A DNA stretch of 64,000 nucleotides, taken from NCBI GenBank assembly GCA_963966185.1, contig CAWZYM010000151.1:57501-121500 (forward strand), read 5' to 3'. Positions 36,301-45,198 of this stretch are shown in pieces (the stretch's first letter is position 1; every line of letters begins with the position of its first letter). The position numbers and the translations under genes are program-made. The notes under the pieces are model-generated. The model worked only from the letters and a program-made list of their open reading frames with translations, made no database searches and was not told the origin of the DNA. Source of the DNA: Rhabditoides inermis (taxonomy: Eukaryota > Nematoda > Chromadorea > Rhabditida > Rhabditidae).

Positions 36301-39300
36301 TACAATACGACATATCATTTCTAGTTGAACCGGTGCGTGGGCGATTGCTGTTATTGGGGATGGGGCTGTCGGCCGCGCGCCGTCAGAAACACCACACACA
36401 CGGTAATGCCATACGGTAATGCCATACGGTATTGTCATACGGTATTGTCATACGGTATTGCCATACGGTATTGTCATACGGTATTGTCATACGGTATTGC
36501 CATACGGTATTGTCATACGGTAATGCCATACGGTAATGTCATACGGTAATGCCATACGAACCGAGTCGAAACTTTTACGAAATTATAGTCTAACACTCAT
36601 GTTCTAGATAGGCGAGTTCCGATGGAATTCCGCAGTGCAGAAACTGCAACTGAAAAAGACAGTGGAGATCGTGGAAGAAGAACACCTCAGCTGCGGGTGT
36701 TTCCAATGCCCGGAAGAGGTGAGAAGAGTGGGAGAGAGAGAGGGGGGAGGCAGGAAGGCAGGGGGGAGGGGGGATAGGCGAGAGAATTCTGACAACATCT
36801 TCCAGAAGCCGCCAGTCTGTCTGCCCGGTGAATTCCTCGACAATAATTGCAAGTGCGCGAATACAATGGAGAAGCAAGAGGCCACGTCTACTGAGCAACC
36901 CTCATGTCCCGCTGATTTCACAATTAGCGACTCGGGTTGTCAGTGCGAGGAAGATACTAGAGAAGCAGGAGAAGGAGAGAAGAAGAAGGAGAAGGGACGA
37001 GGGAGATGGAAGCCTACAATCATCGACAACAGTGTGTCCGATGAAGACAGAGAGTTGATGCGACGCAGGATCGATGCATGATCAATAAATCAATTGTACA
37101 TCAACGCAGTTTTCCGATTGGGTCACGCCACGATTTTTCTGTCACATTTGAAGTTGATAATTCCACCGGATGTACCAAGATCTATCGATATGGATGTTAT
37201 GGATGTCAACATGTTATCGAAGTTGAGTTAGCACCGGGCTATGAAAACATGATGAAAACAATTCAGTTTGCATTGTATACACAATTCTGTAACTAGTGGA
37301 GTTCGATATACTGTTGTGATGACTCACTCTTACGCGGTTTTCTCTGTGTTTTGCACATGGGAGAGTCTACGCTATCCAAACACTCAATGGTGTAAACTAT
37401 GAACGTACCCGTTCGGCTGCCAGCTCATTTTTAAAGGTAGTGTACCCTCTGACCGCATGACTTCAAATTTGCAATTTGTGTTGTTTATTTGTTTAATCTC
37501 ATTAATAGAAACATAACTGGTCAATATACTATCCTTGCACAACTTGCACGAAGTTACACAATTTGACCACACTATCGGCTGTTTCATTAAAGAAAATTTA
37601 TTTCCATGTGTTTATATTGTTTCTTATGTCATTCTTATTTTGGATAACATTTTTAATATGTGTTTCTTTTACGAATTTGGCGGGAACAGCTGATAGAAAA
37701 ATGATCTGCAAAACGCAGTAAGTTCTGTTAAAAATCATAACTCATATCGTTGCGTAAATATGCGTATCATGTTGGATTTAAATAAATTTTTGATAAATTT
37801 TAATTTCATTATTTTTCATCACAAACAACCACAAACGGCATGAAAATATTTCTAAAAGGCATTGATAATACATTCGTGATAATTTTTAATATGGGATTCA
37901 GAGGGTACACTACCTTTAAAACTGCTTAAATTTTTCGGTAAATCTCAAACGTTAAAAAAAAATTTGAAAATGCAACTATCATGTTATGGAAATATAACTA
38001 ACAAATAATGAGCAATAAACTGGTAACAACAACTCATGCAATCAGAATCAGAGGGTACACTACCTTTAAAGAGCAAAAAGTCCACTATGCGGCTATGGTT
38101 TTTGCTTTCCTTAGTACCACTCGCAATTCGTACGGATGCTACGGATGAAGTCATTTCTGATCACATACTCAAACGGTAAGGATCATTCGCTGTGGTTAGT
38201 CGAAACGGGCAACGAAACCCAGGTTTGCGTTGATTACACAATCAGCGACTCGGGTTGTCAGTGCGAGGGAGTGACAGCACCCTGGACGCCTACTATCATT
38301 GAAGACGACTCCGAGGAATGGCAAGAAAGAAACAGGATCGATGTATGATCAATCAATCAATAAACGTCACTCACATATGTGCTGTCCGCGTGCACTCCAT
38401 CAATGTCGTAGACACGGTAGCCGGGATTGTTCCACTGCAACATACCGTAGTCCTTTTACCGTAACCGATATTCAAAGTACCGTACGTAACTACGACTACC
38501 GTACCTCGAACGTGGTGAGCGAGGGCGCGATGAAGTTGAAGTGCGTCGGCCGCTTCCTCGGGTCAGCGTCCTCGTAGAAAACCTGTGATCGATAAATCGA
38601 TAATTCGATAAACCAATCAATAGCCAATCGATACCTGGAAGTGGTCCTGGTGCGTGTGGCCGTAGAACTGCGCGGCGATCGTGTTCTCGTACCTGGTGAT
38701 ACGGTATGTTGATGTTATCATACTGTAACAACAAAAACTACTTTCCTGTGTCACACTGTGATAGTTACAACAGCGTGAAAGCAACGTGAAAGCAAATACA
38801 CGAGACCGGTTGATGATATTGTTGAAGTGTTACCGTACAACAATGTGTGTACATACGGTACAATATAGCTTCGAGCTTCGAGTACCGTATAACTGAGTAC
38901 CGTATACCTGTTGACGATATCGTAGAAGTTGTGTGCCCATCCCATGAGGCAGTAGTCGGATCCCGACGGAATGTGCGAGATTATGTGCACCTGAATTGTG
39001 GTTATAAGAAGAATAATTGGTGCGAATTGTTAGCGTTCTTTTCATGGCGAGTTATCAAATTAGCGTGAAACATAGTGAAGAAACAACAAATAACGGTATT
39101 CATTTGTATGAATGGACAGCGGATTGGTTTTGAACATGTTATTTTAATATGAAAAAGTGACTATCTGCGAAATCTATCGTACTCTCTCTATCGGATCTTC
39201 TCTACCGTAACCCCTCTACAGTACCCCCTCTACCGTACCCCTCTACCGTACCTTCTCGCCCTTCTTCTCCGAATCGCTCAGTTCCTGGATGAGCCACGCC

Positions 39301-42300
39301 AGAGTGCCGTCCGGATCGGACTGGTTGATGTACAGATAGCTGGAATACTCAGTGGTATCTAGAGTACAGTATACCAGACAGAACCTAAATTCCAGATACA
39401 GTAACTTTTAGATTACAGTAATCCTACAGTACTCACTAGTTGTTCTTGGAGCAGTAGACGGTGTTAATGGAGATGAGCTTCAGACCAGGCTTGGGATAGA
39501 CGGCATACGAGGCGCGACTGAAACATGCTATCAGTATCCACATAACTGTACCCCACGGAACTACCGTATCCCTACATCTCAATAATTGTAACACGACATT
39601 ACTGCGCACCTCCGAATCAACGCAAACTTGAGTTCGTTAGTGCGCGCCACTGGACTACCGCACCCATAGCCAAACACTTCAGGGAAGTAGTTCGCCCGAC
39701 AGAACTACCGTACTCACTACTTGATTCCGGCGATGGTGTCCTGGGGCAGCCAGTTCTTCCACGAATCGGCGAGCGAGTCGTACAGCCAGGCGGGGCCGCG
39801 CACGTCATACTCCTCCATCGAGTGCGGCATCATACTGTAGGTACAGTAACCCGGATTATCGCTACAGTACCAAAAACTATTCTACCATAATTTAACGTCA
39901 TCTTTTTTACGATAATCTATAGTACTTATAGTTATTTATACATGATTGTCCATATTATTTACATTTACATTTACAGCAGCCCAAATCGTATCTACAGTAC
40001 CCCTGGCTACAGTACTCACGCGTCCTGGGGCACGCCCTCGTGGTTTCCGATGGAGACGTAGATGGGGGTGGTGGGGAAGTATTTCAGGAGGGTCGCCGTC
40101 ACGTTCTAAACAAGATCCTCTCTCTTTTGCTTGGTTTGAATATTTGGTTTTGTTCTAATCAAACGTTCCGAGTTATTCACGTTCATTTTCATCTTTTTAT
40201 TATGACTAATTACGATCCTGGAAAGAGAACCAGATTACTATATCCATCAAAACACAATTTTAGTCACCGTCAACTTTCTATATTCTTTAGCCATGGACGC
40301 GCAATGATTGTTCACAGTACAGCTCATCTTATACCCTGACTGACCACCCGGTTACGTTCTCTTCACCGCTTCTCATTATAAATACTTTTCCACTCTGGAC
40401 ATCCCGGCAAGTTCGCAGAAAAGTGCAAACAAAAAGTTTCGCCCACATCTAAGTAAATATTCTGCTCCGTCAGCCTTTTTCTATTATCAATTCGAAACAA
40501 ATTGATAATAATTAAAGACAAAGTTCAAATGTCACCTGGATGTTCTGCTCTGTCAACTCCCTGGTGTAGTCGTAACAGTCGTGCGCCTCGAAATCGCCGG
40601 TAATAATGATGTAGTCGAACTGAAGATGACGTCACGATTAAGCAGATGATGTCACGAATTAGCATATGACGTCACGAGTTCGTGTATGATGTCACGAATC
40701 ATTTTTTCCTGCGTGATGGTTTCACTCTACCCTGTCAACGGCAAAACTTACGCGATAAATAATCTATACAGTACAATCCGTAATAAGTAGAAAATTTGTA
40801 GAAATAAGTAATATTTATATTAAAAGTGATAAATCACTGTAACTCCGTTCAGAGGCGGAATTTTGACATCAAAAGAGAGAATTGTTGTACGCTGTAGTCT
40901 GCATGTGACTACGTAGTTTGTTTTGTGGTTTCATCGCTTTGTGCCGGAGTTCTCCATATTCACGAATATCAAGAGAAATGACGATGGTCGGTCGAGTAAA
41001 ATTTGCATAAAATCTCGCTCATTTTCCCGCCAACTGAGAAATGACCAGTGTCGATTAGAGAAACTAAATGGAAAACTCCGGCCAAACGCTGATGTAATCA
41101 CAAACTATACAGTCATGTGCAGATTACTGTGAACAACAATTCTCTCTTTTGATGCAACTCAAAATTCCGCCTCTGAACGGAGTTACAGTGATTTATCACT
41201 TTTAATATAAATATTACTTATTTCTACAAATTTTCTACTTATTACGGATTGTACTGTATCTGTTACGCATCACAGGCTTCACTATAACTGCGGACTAGCA
41301 TTGCACGTCGAAAACAATCATCTCCATGTGCTGCATCTATCCATCTTTGTGAAAACAGAGAAACCATATTCCAGTTCTCTTTCTTGGGCATAGGATGTCG
41401 CACAAAAATTGTTCGCAAGAGTGTTTTCTATAGTGCATCCGCACTCTCCCCGCTCATAGAAGTTAAAAGTGTCCATTATAAAGAGAAATGAGGACATCTC
41501 AATGCGTGTGTTTATATTTTTTGTCCTTTTGTTCTCTGTTATTTCCGAGAAAAACGCTGATATAGTGAACCATGCGTGTTTCTCCGCCAAAACCGTGCGA
41601 ATTCCGTGAACGACTTCCGTCATTGTGCGTGTGTGTTATCACTAATCAGCTCAACTTTATCGATAAACCCAGAGCCTTGATTTCTGATCGCAAAGACAAA
41701 ACGTTCCCGGAACAGGTAATCATAAGTAGATCCAACGAAATCGTGCAGAACTTCCAAATGTGACATTTTGTTGAACATTTTCTTCTGTACCTATCTTCAC
41801 TCACAAATCTGGGTAGTCTGAATAGAAAAATAACAGAATATCTCAAAACTGTAACAGAACTTTTGAATATCGTTTGATATGATAATGAAATTTTTTTATA
41901 AACAAACACCTTGTCACTTGTGCTGATGTGCTGCATGGCATTGTCGAAGGTCGCATAGGGGATATCACAGATGTCGGCCGAGCCCCACGGACCAGCTGGC
42001 TGCACGATGGCTGCAATCGTTCAATAAATCAATAAGTCAATAACTAATCAATACCCTTGATGTCTCTATCCTTTCTGGTGACAGTCTCGCTGTTCCTACA
42101 GCACAGGCTGGAAGTGAGCGATGCGGCCTTCCGACACTGCGCCTGGAAATCGATGAATCAAGAAATCAAAAAGCACCTAATTCATCAGTGAATCGGTATT
42201 CACTCACTTCGCTTCCGGCGGCGTACTTCCTATCGATGTGGAGGTCGGAGAGATGGAGGACGTGCAGTTTCGGCTTTCCCGCCTGAAAAAGTAGGGGTTA

Positions 42301-43097
42301 CTTAGGGCACGATTTCATCCGTTTTGAAGTTCACTGAGTAATGAGCGATGAAAACAGTACAGTACAGGTATGCCATACTACTTAGTAAAGGTATACTATA
42401 CTTACCTGTACAGTGGGCCACGGCTTGACTGGGGGCTTGTTTCCGGGAATGGTAATGTTCCACGAGCGCTGCAGGGGCGTCGGCAGGTTGCCGCAATTCT
42501 GCCAATATCGGTTTATTGATTGACTATCGATCGGCCTCACCGGCACGAACGCGTTGCAGAACTCGCCCGAGACAAAGTCGTGCCGGCGGAACACGTAGAA
42601 GATCTCGTCCTGAACAAGAACATAGTTTTCGAACGCGGTTCGGGTCCCACCGCGAATCCCTTGACCCAGTTGCGGCAGGTGACGCCGGAGTCGCCAGGAA
42701 TGCCGTCGCACAGTTGGCTGGAAATTGGAGAATGTAAAATTAATTTACTTGATTAGTTATAGTTAGTGATTATACAAATACTTATACAAAAAACTCACTT
42801 GCAGTACTTTAGAATCTGCACGTCGCTGTGGTTAGCCTGAATTTGAAAAAAAACATATGAAAATGTGAATAAAAAGTTCGTGAAGAAAAAAACCTTGATT
42901 TGTGCGTTTATGCCATCGATGAGCAGATTGCAGACCGCGCACGTCTCCGAGGTCTTGTCTTTCAAGGGAATCTGACAAGGTTTCATTAATTTAATACTTA
43001 TTATTATTCTATTACATACTTATCATCACAATTTTACATCCCTAAAATAGCTGTATGTATTCGGTCATTTGTTGTAATCGTTTCGTATTCGTAACTC

Positions 43098-43171
<74 letters not shown>

Positions 43172-43615
43172 CTCGAGGTATACTCACGGGACACGGTTTT
43201 GTACATTAGTCTCAGAAAACGCCTCACGTGTTGCTGACAAAATCATCTCGCTACTTGCTTACTTGCTATTTTTACGCCGCGTCCAGCTTAAGTCTGCGAT
43301 GTCTGACCGAGTTGTTATGCTATTGTGGACCATGCTTCTATTTTTATTTGTGAGGCCACTTAACGGGTGTGTGAAACCTAATGCATCAACTTGCAAAAAC
43401 TATCAAAAAACCATGTCATACTATGGAATCTACAGTTGTAGCAATTAGCGTTGCTTGAAGAATCCCTAGATTGTAGAGGTGTTGTTATACCTATTCTATA
43501 GAGATATTATGGTAACAAAATAACTCACAATACTAATCTCTTCATCTGGGTAGACAATGACTCCCGCCTTTGCTGTGACAACCAAAGCTGCCAAGGAGAG
43601 AAGAACGAGCCTCAT
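27670..43615 (-). CDS. asm: acid sphingomyelinase (sphingomyelin phosphodiesterase), 582 aa, 21 exons
   Basis: Exons in transcript order: 43615-43529, 42971-42894, 42836-42799, 42717-42651, 42609-42541, 42498-42406, 42282-42208, 42142-42055, 42010-41910, 40619-40536, 40105-40020, 39834-39721, 39517-39437, 39339-39252, 38990-38908, 38692-38635, 38582-38505, 38434-38375, 28346-28254, 28116-28022, 27802-27670. A signal peptide (MRLVLLSLAALVVTAKA) is followed by a saposin-B domain (about 35-115, ETCAVCNLLIDGIN). The metallophosphoesterase domain carries all family zinc motifs: LSDLHID (about 156), TGD (about 241), GNHE (about 281), HIPSG (about 389) and GHTH (about 425). The C-terminal part has DLSPSSFDDLVNRM and paired cysteines. 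The enzyme hydrolyses sphingomyelin to ceramide and phosphocholine in lysosomes or outside the cell. The intron between exons 18 and 19 is 10 kb and holds three opposite-strand growth-factor units and a LINE. Phase 0 matches across it. The intron before the last exon uses a GC donor. Several introns are only 41-70 nt. Confidence 0.9.
28440..28736 (+). promoter_or_regulatory. conserved 5' flank of growth-factor copy 2
   Basis: The block AATTCGATATGTTGTTTTTG, then a CTCACGCGGTGCTCTCTGT-like stretch and TTTGCACRNGGG, recurs before copy 3 (about 34970-35035) and copy 4 (about 37300-37370), and weaker before copy 1 (about 22770-22835). Shared position 100-250 nt before each start codon suggests promoter or 5' UTR, but duplication alone could explain it. 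Confidence 0.5.
28737..30704 (+). CDS. PDGF/VEGF-like secreted growth factor, array copy 2, 277 aa
   Basis: Exons: 28737-28813, 28961-29025, 29069-29149, 29216-29283, 29433-29501, 30005-30082, 30227-30346, 30429-30704. The intron positions and phases are the same as in copies 1 and 3. The signal peptide is MRLWYLFALLPLAIHA. The cystine knot spans about residues 91-184, with CTLKQTCVPV, MPSCVMVNRCVGDCCYW, GCRPRA and EHLSCGCFQC. The tail contains VCLPGEFLDNNCTC and SCPADFTISDSGCQC, then an acidic/basic stretch with KKKKEKGRGRWKP and a conserved end (SVSDEDRELMRRRIDA). The basic segment resembles the matrix- or heparin-binding tails of PDGF and VEGF ligands. The gene lies inside the large sphingomyelinase intron on the opposite strand. 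It appears intact and is the best representative of the array. Confidence 0.8.
30355..30412 (+). repeat. (GA)n tract in the last intron of copy 2
   Basis: A GA repeat with two GAAATGGAGA interruptions fills most of intron 30347-30428, as in the same intron of copies 1 and 3. Confidence 0.85.
30705..30997 (+). repeat. partly duplicated 3' flank of growth-factor copy 2
   Basis: GACGCAGGATCGATGCATGA followed by TCAATAAATCAATTGTACA occurs twice, at about 30688-30735 and 30869-30907. The second version matches the 3' flank of copy 3 (37065-37195) base for base over long stretches, up to the LINE insertion point at 30997. Confidence 0.75.
31046..31843 (+). CDS. LINE 1 ORF1 protein, 265 aa
   Basis: The predicted protein begins with a Gln-rich coiled coil (about residues 18-60, QQQETITMQQ...QQQT). 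A basic and charged domain follows with a GLEEKDDETTESLTELIKK stretch and a RPVKVSLRDADATRRVRAV segment. These resemble the RRM-like nucleic-acid-binding domain of LINE ORF1 proteins. Met 31046 was chosen because upstream sequence is shared with the host flank. It ends five bases before the ORF2 start at 31849. Confidence 0.7.
   Translation: MAEKEKNVLVDAHNYQMMKEMLAQQQETITMQQGTISCQQQTIAKLTAMIEKKINTQSISAPPTIARVTKYDPFSLEDVQKRVPRNRQYEEYVESGKLKEERDKEGKDSRCVIVGLEEKDDETTESLTELIKKTVIEAGLTEDLVLKAFRPDIKIGPGYRPVKVSLRDADATRRVRAVLGRAGLGRFVRADLTWMERQRDKQLRHYVSIVNDDCGSYRYCVRDLEVGLAGRGRFKGSALARKETSVDKEAGGGGVGKSDAVITNH
31849..34608 (+). pseudogene. LINE 1 ORF2 (endonuclease and reverse transcriptase) with one in-frame stop
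   Basis: The frame encodes an apurinic-type endonuclease (ETWLSS, GGGVLIS, GGDLNFPDVNW, FSDHLMVEADF) followed by reverse transcriptase. RT signatures include KKGDHSSCTNYRPISLTC, DVSKAFDTV, SGVPQGSVLGPLFFLLYIND and the catalytic VYADDLKLY. A single TAA at 34051-34053 interrupts the frame, which otherwise continues to 34608 with the LINE C-terminal part (VNYWNKLDRS). The copy is therefore probably recent but not able to make full-length ORF2 protein. Confidence 0.85.
34861..35107 (+). promoter_or_regulatory. 5' flank of growth-factor copy 3
   Basis: This is collinear with the flank of copy 4 (37185-37430), including ATGGATGTCAACATGTTATCGAAG at the start and GCTGCCAGCTCATTTTTA just before the start codon. 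It probably includes the promoter and 5' UTR. The junction with the LINE tail lies at its left end. Confidence 0.5.
35108..37081 (+). CDS. PDGF/VEGF-like secreted growth factor, array copy 3, 268 aa
   Basis: Exons: 35108-35196, 35666-35706, 35764-35829, 35876-35943, 36002-36079, 36325-36402, 36608-36718, 36806-37081. The signal peptide MRLWFLLALVPLAIGTDA is followed by a short pro-region. The cystine knot spans about 82-176 (CTLKQTCVPV, MPSCVMLNRCVGDCCYW, GCRPRA, EEHLSCGCFQC). The tail has VCLPGEFLDNNC, one CTC changed to CKC, then SCPADFTISDSGCQC and the basic KKKEKGRGRWKP end, identical to copy 2 over most of its length. Exon 2 is shorter than in copies 1 and 2 by 24 nt. Exon 6 is followed by twelve 13-bp repeats that recreate the donor site. 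It looks intact and lies within the sphingomyelinase intron. Confidence 0.8.
36403..36558 (+). repeat. twelve 13-bp tandem repeats, each with a 5' splice site
   Basis: The unit is GTAATGCCATACG or GTATTGYCATACG, starting exactly at the donor GT of exon 6 of copy 3. Every unit boundary reads ATACG|GTAWTG, closely matching the true junction ACACG|GTAATG. The array is 156 bp with no length variation between units. Confidence 0.95.
37434..38066. mobile_element. TIR element with TA flanks (MITE), with a second internal terminus
   Basis: The left end AAGGTAGTGTACCCTCTGA is inverted at 38066 (TCAGAGGGTACACTACCTT) and again at 37916. All ends are flanked by TA. Comparison with copy 3 (CATTTTTAGAGAACAAAAA) shows the empty site, just before the start codon of the copy 4 remnant. 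The piece 37434-37916 may be a full element, with 37919-38066 a second partial one. TA target choice is typical of Tc1/mariner types. Confidence 0.8.
38087..38348 (+). pseudogene. growth-factor array copy 4, internally deleted remnant
   Basis: The signal-peptide exon (MRLWFLLSLVPLAIRTDA through DHILKR, 38087-38175) and its donor are kept. About 55 nt of intron 1, matching copy 3, then run straight into the end of exon 8 (DYTISDSGCQCE, ending at a stop at 38348). Exons 2 to 7 and the cystine knot are gone, and the two remaining coding parts are in different frames. A MITE separates the start codon from its conserved 5' flank. A short secreted product is possible but a pseudogene is more likely. 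Its end lies 26 bp from exon 18 of the sphingomyelinase gene. Confidence 0.8.
40769..41256. mobile_element. foldback-type MITE with about 120-bp inverted arms, TA flanks
   Basis: The left arm (40769 to about 40888, starting CAGTACAATCCGTAATAAG) is inverted almost perfectly at about 41133-41256 (ending CTTATTACGGATTGTACTG). Both ends are flanked by TA. The 245-bp centre has no transposase. It lies in the intron 40620-41909 of the sphingomyelinase gene. CAGT ends with TA flanks resemble Tc1/mariner-type MITEs. Confidence 0.85.
43094..43170 (+). repeat. (CT)n tract in intron 1 of the sphingomyelinase gene
   Basis: About 75 nt of CT repeat, interrupted once, lie in intron 42972-43528. Confidence 0.9.
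43299..43448 (+). CDS. candidate small secreted peptide, 49 aa
   Basis: ATG at 43299 opens a 49-codon frame. It has a strong signal-peptide-like start (about residues 7-22, MLLWTMLLFLFVRP) and a short mature part with three cysteines and one N-x-S site (CVKPNASTCKNY...YSCSN). It lies on the plus strand inside intron 1 of the minus-strand sphingomyelinase gene. There is no homologue I recognise and no splice evidence, so it may be a chance frame. Confidence 0.25.
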   Translation: MSDRVVMLLWTMLLFLFVRPLNGCVKPNASTCKNYQKTMSYYGIYSCSN

Positions 43616-44099
43616 CTGAAAACACAAAGTTAGATAAACCCTATTTCTGGTGATTTCTAATCTCACGAACAAAGGCTGAACGGTAATTCACTCCTGTGAA
43701 CAGAAACGATCAGCAGAAAGCGATTGAGAGGTGTGCCGTTGGCAATCGGAAGATGAGCAGGTAATGGGGAATATAAGCAGTGTACAATGCAATTGTAAAC
43801 CAATATTCAAATTTGACGATGAGTGAATATAAGTTCAACCATAGGACAATAAGAAGATTCTGGAATAGATTTGATATGGGTGCTATCTGACCACGTGGAG
43901 ATATGCTATGCTCGCGGCACTTTCTTTTATGCCATCTTATCTTGACAGTTCAAAGCAAGCATCGCCATTCTCTCCCTCTTTTTAAGCATTTCGCAGAAAG
44001 ACGGGCAAATGGACGTGATAACCGCGATAAACACGGAAGATCGCCAACATTTTCAAATCCCCTCACCCTCTCTCTCGGCCCCTAGTGACACGTGAATTT
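43616..44099. other. upstream region of the sphingomyelinase gene
   Basis: This is the 5' flank of the minus-strand sphingomyelinase gene. Exon 1 is preceded on the minus strand by TTTTCAG-like sequence at 43616-43622, so a non-coding exon may lie further upstream. The LINE at about 44100-48050 separates it from the plus-strand gene at 48237. Confidence 0.4.
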
Positions 44100-44282
44100 C
44101 GCCCTATTTTCTGTGACCTGGCTGCCCGGTCGACCGAGGAGAATCGCGCTGCGACCGCGGTGACACGGTCGAAATTTTTTTCCCATCTTGCCACCAGAAG
44201 CCGGTACGTCTGGTAGTATAGCCTGGACGGAGGTCTAGAGTTAGGGGGGACTCACATCAGTTATCATCAAAACCCCCTGAGA

Positions 44283-45161
44283 ATGGTGCATAACCGCCCT
44301 AAAAGGACTCTGTCTGCCGGAAATCTTCCAGAGTCGCCCTCGTTCGTGCCTCCGGAGAACAAGCGCGACAGGATGGAATCGACTGCCAGCGAGTACGAGG
44401 AGTGCGAGGACATCGAACTGGTCGAGGAGATCCCCACTCCCGCCGCCTCCCCCACTCCCTCTACGTGCCAGATGGGTTCCTCTCTCTCCCCCAGTGTCAT
44501 TGTCCCCTCGCATGGTATTGATCTCTCCTCTTTGTCTGCCCAGGCTCACAGGGCGCAGATAGATGATCTCTCTCGCATGTTCTCTGATCTGTCTTGCCGC
44601 CTCGCTGCTATCTCCAAGCCGCTGACAGCCGACCCGACCGCCCACATCAAGGAGCTGATTGAGGAGAAGGAGCGTCGCCGTTCGATCGTCGTGGCCGGCA
44701 TCCCCGAGCAGTACAACATGTCCGCCATGCACAGAGCCCACGCCCTCCGCGACCAGGTGTACACTCTGCTCGACTTCCTGGACATCGAGTCGATCCCCGT
44801 CGCCATCTACCGTCTCGGAGAGCTGCGCGACCGCACCCGCCTTGTCAAGGTGGTGTTTGCCGACAGCCACTCTGCCCAGCTGGCAGTCAGGCGCTCCACC
44901 TGGCTGCGCAACTTCGACGAGCCCGTCTTCATCCGGCCGTCGCAGACCCGCGAGGAACGCACTGCCGCCTACAACCTCCGCCGACGGCGCGACGAGCGCC
45001 GCCGAAGGGGAGAGAGGGTGACGATCAAGGACGGCAAGATCTTCCCCTCCGACACGCAAGGACTTTCCCACCAGAGGGAGAAGCAGCATGGAAACCGTCA
45101 CAACCACGCCCCTGTCTGGAGCGACGACAGCTGGCACCCCACCGGCCAGTCGTCAAACTAG
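44283..45161 (+). CDS. LINE 2 ORF1 protein, 292 aa
   Basis: The protein has an acidic N-terminus (YEECEDIELVEEIP), a Pro/Ser/Thr-rich stretch and a region with a possible coiled coil (QAHRAQIDDLSRMFSDLSCR). An RRM-like domain follows with RRSIVVAGIPEQYN (about 138) and DRTRLVKVVFADSHSAQLAV (about 195). The C-terminus is Arg-rich (NLRRRRDERRRRGERV). This order is usual for ORF1 proteins of CR1-type LINEs, which bind element RNA. The frame is open throughout. Confidence 0.75.
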   Translation: MVHNRPKRTLSAGNLPESPSFVPPENKRDRMESTASEYEECEDIELVEEIPTPAASPTPSTCQMGSSLSPSVIVPSHGIDLSSLSAQAHRAQIDDLSRMFSDLSCRLAAISKPLTADPTAHIKELIEEKERRRSIVVAGIPEQYNMSAMHRAHALRDQVYTLLDFLDIESIPVAIYRLGELRDRTRLVKVVFADSHSAQLAVRRSTWLRNFDEPVFIRPSQTREERTAAYNLRRRRDERRRRGERVTIKDGKIFPSDTQGLSHQREKQHGNRHNHAPVWSDDSWHPTGQSSN

Positions 45162-45198
45162 ACGACTCGCCTACAGAAGCACGGTCCGCTTTGCCTGA

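Noticed and set aside
36403..36558. CRISPR-like array
   Set aside because: The units are contiguous 13-bp repeats without spacers, in a eukaryotic intron.
38357..38434. Sphingomyelinase ending at the in-frame TGA just after exon 18 (HADSTYVSDVY)
   Set aside because: The donor GTGAGT after TAT is strong, and exons coding the family's C-terminal part occur at 28346-27670 in the right phase.
44241..45137. Minus-strand 298-codon open frame opposite LINE 2 ORF1
   Set aside because: It is a shadow of the GC-rich ORF1 frame and shows no recognisable domain.
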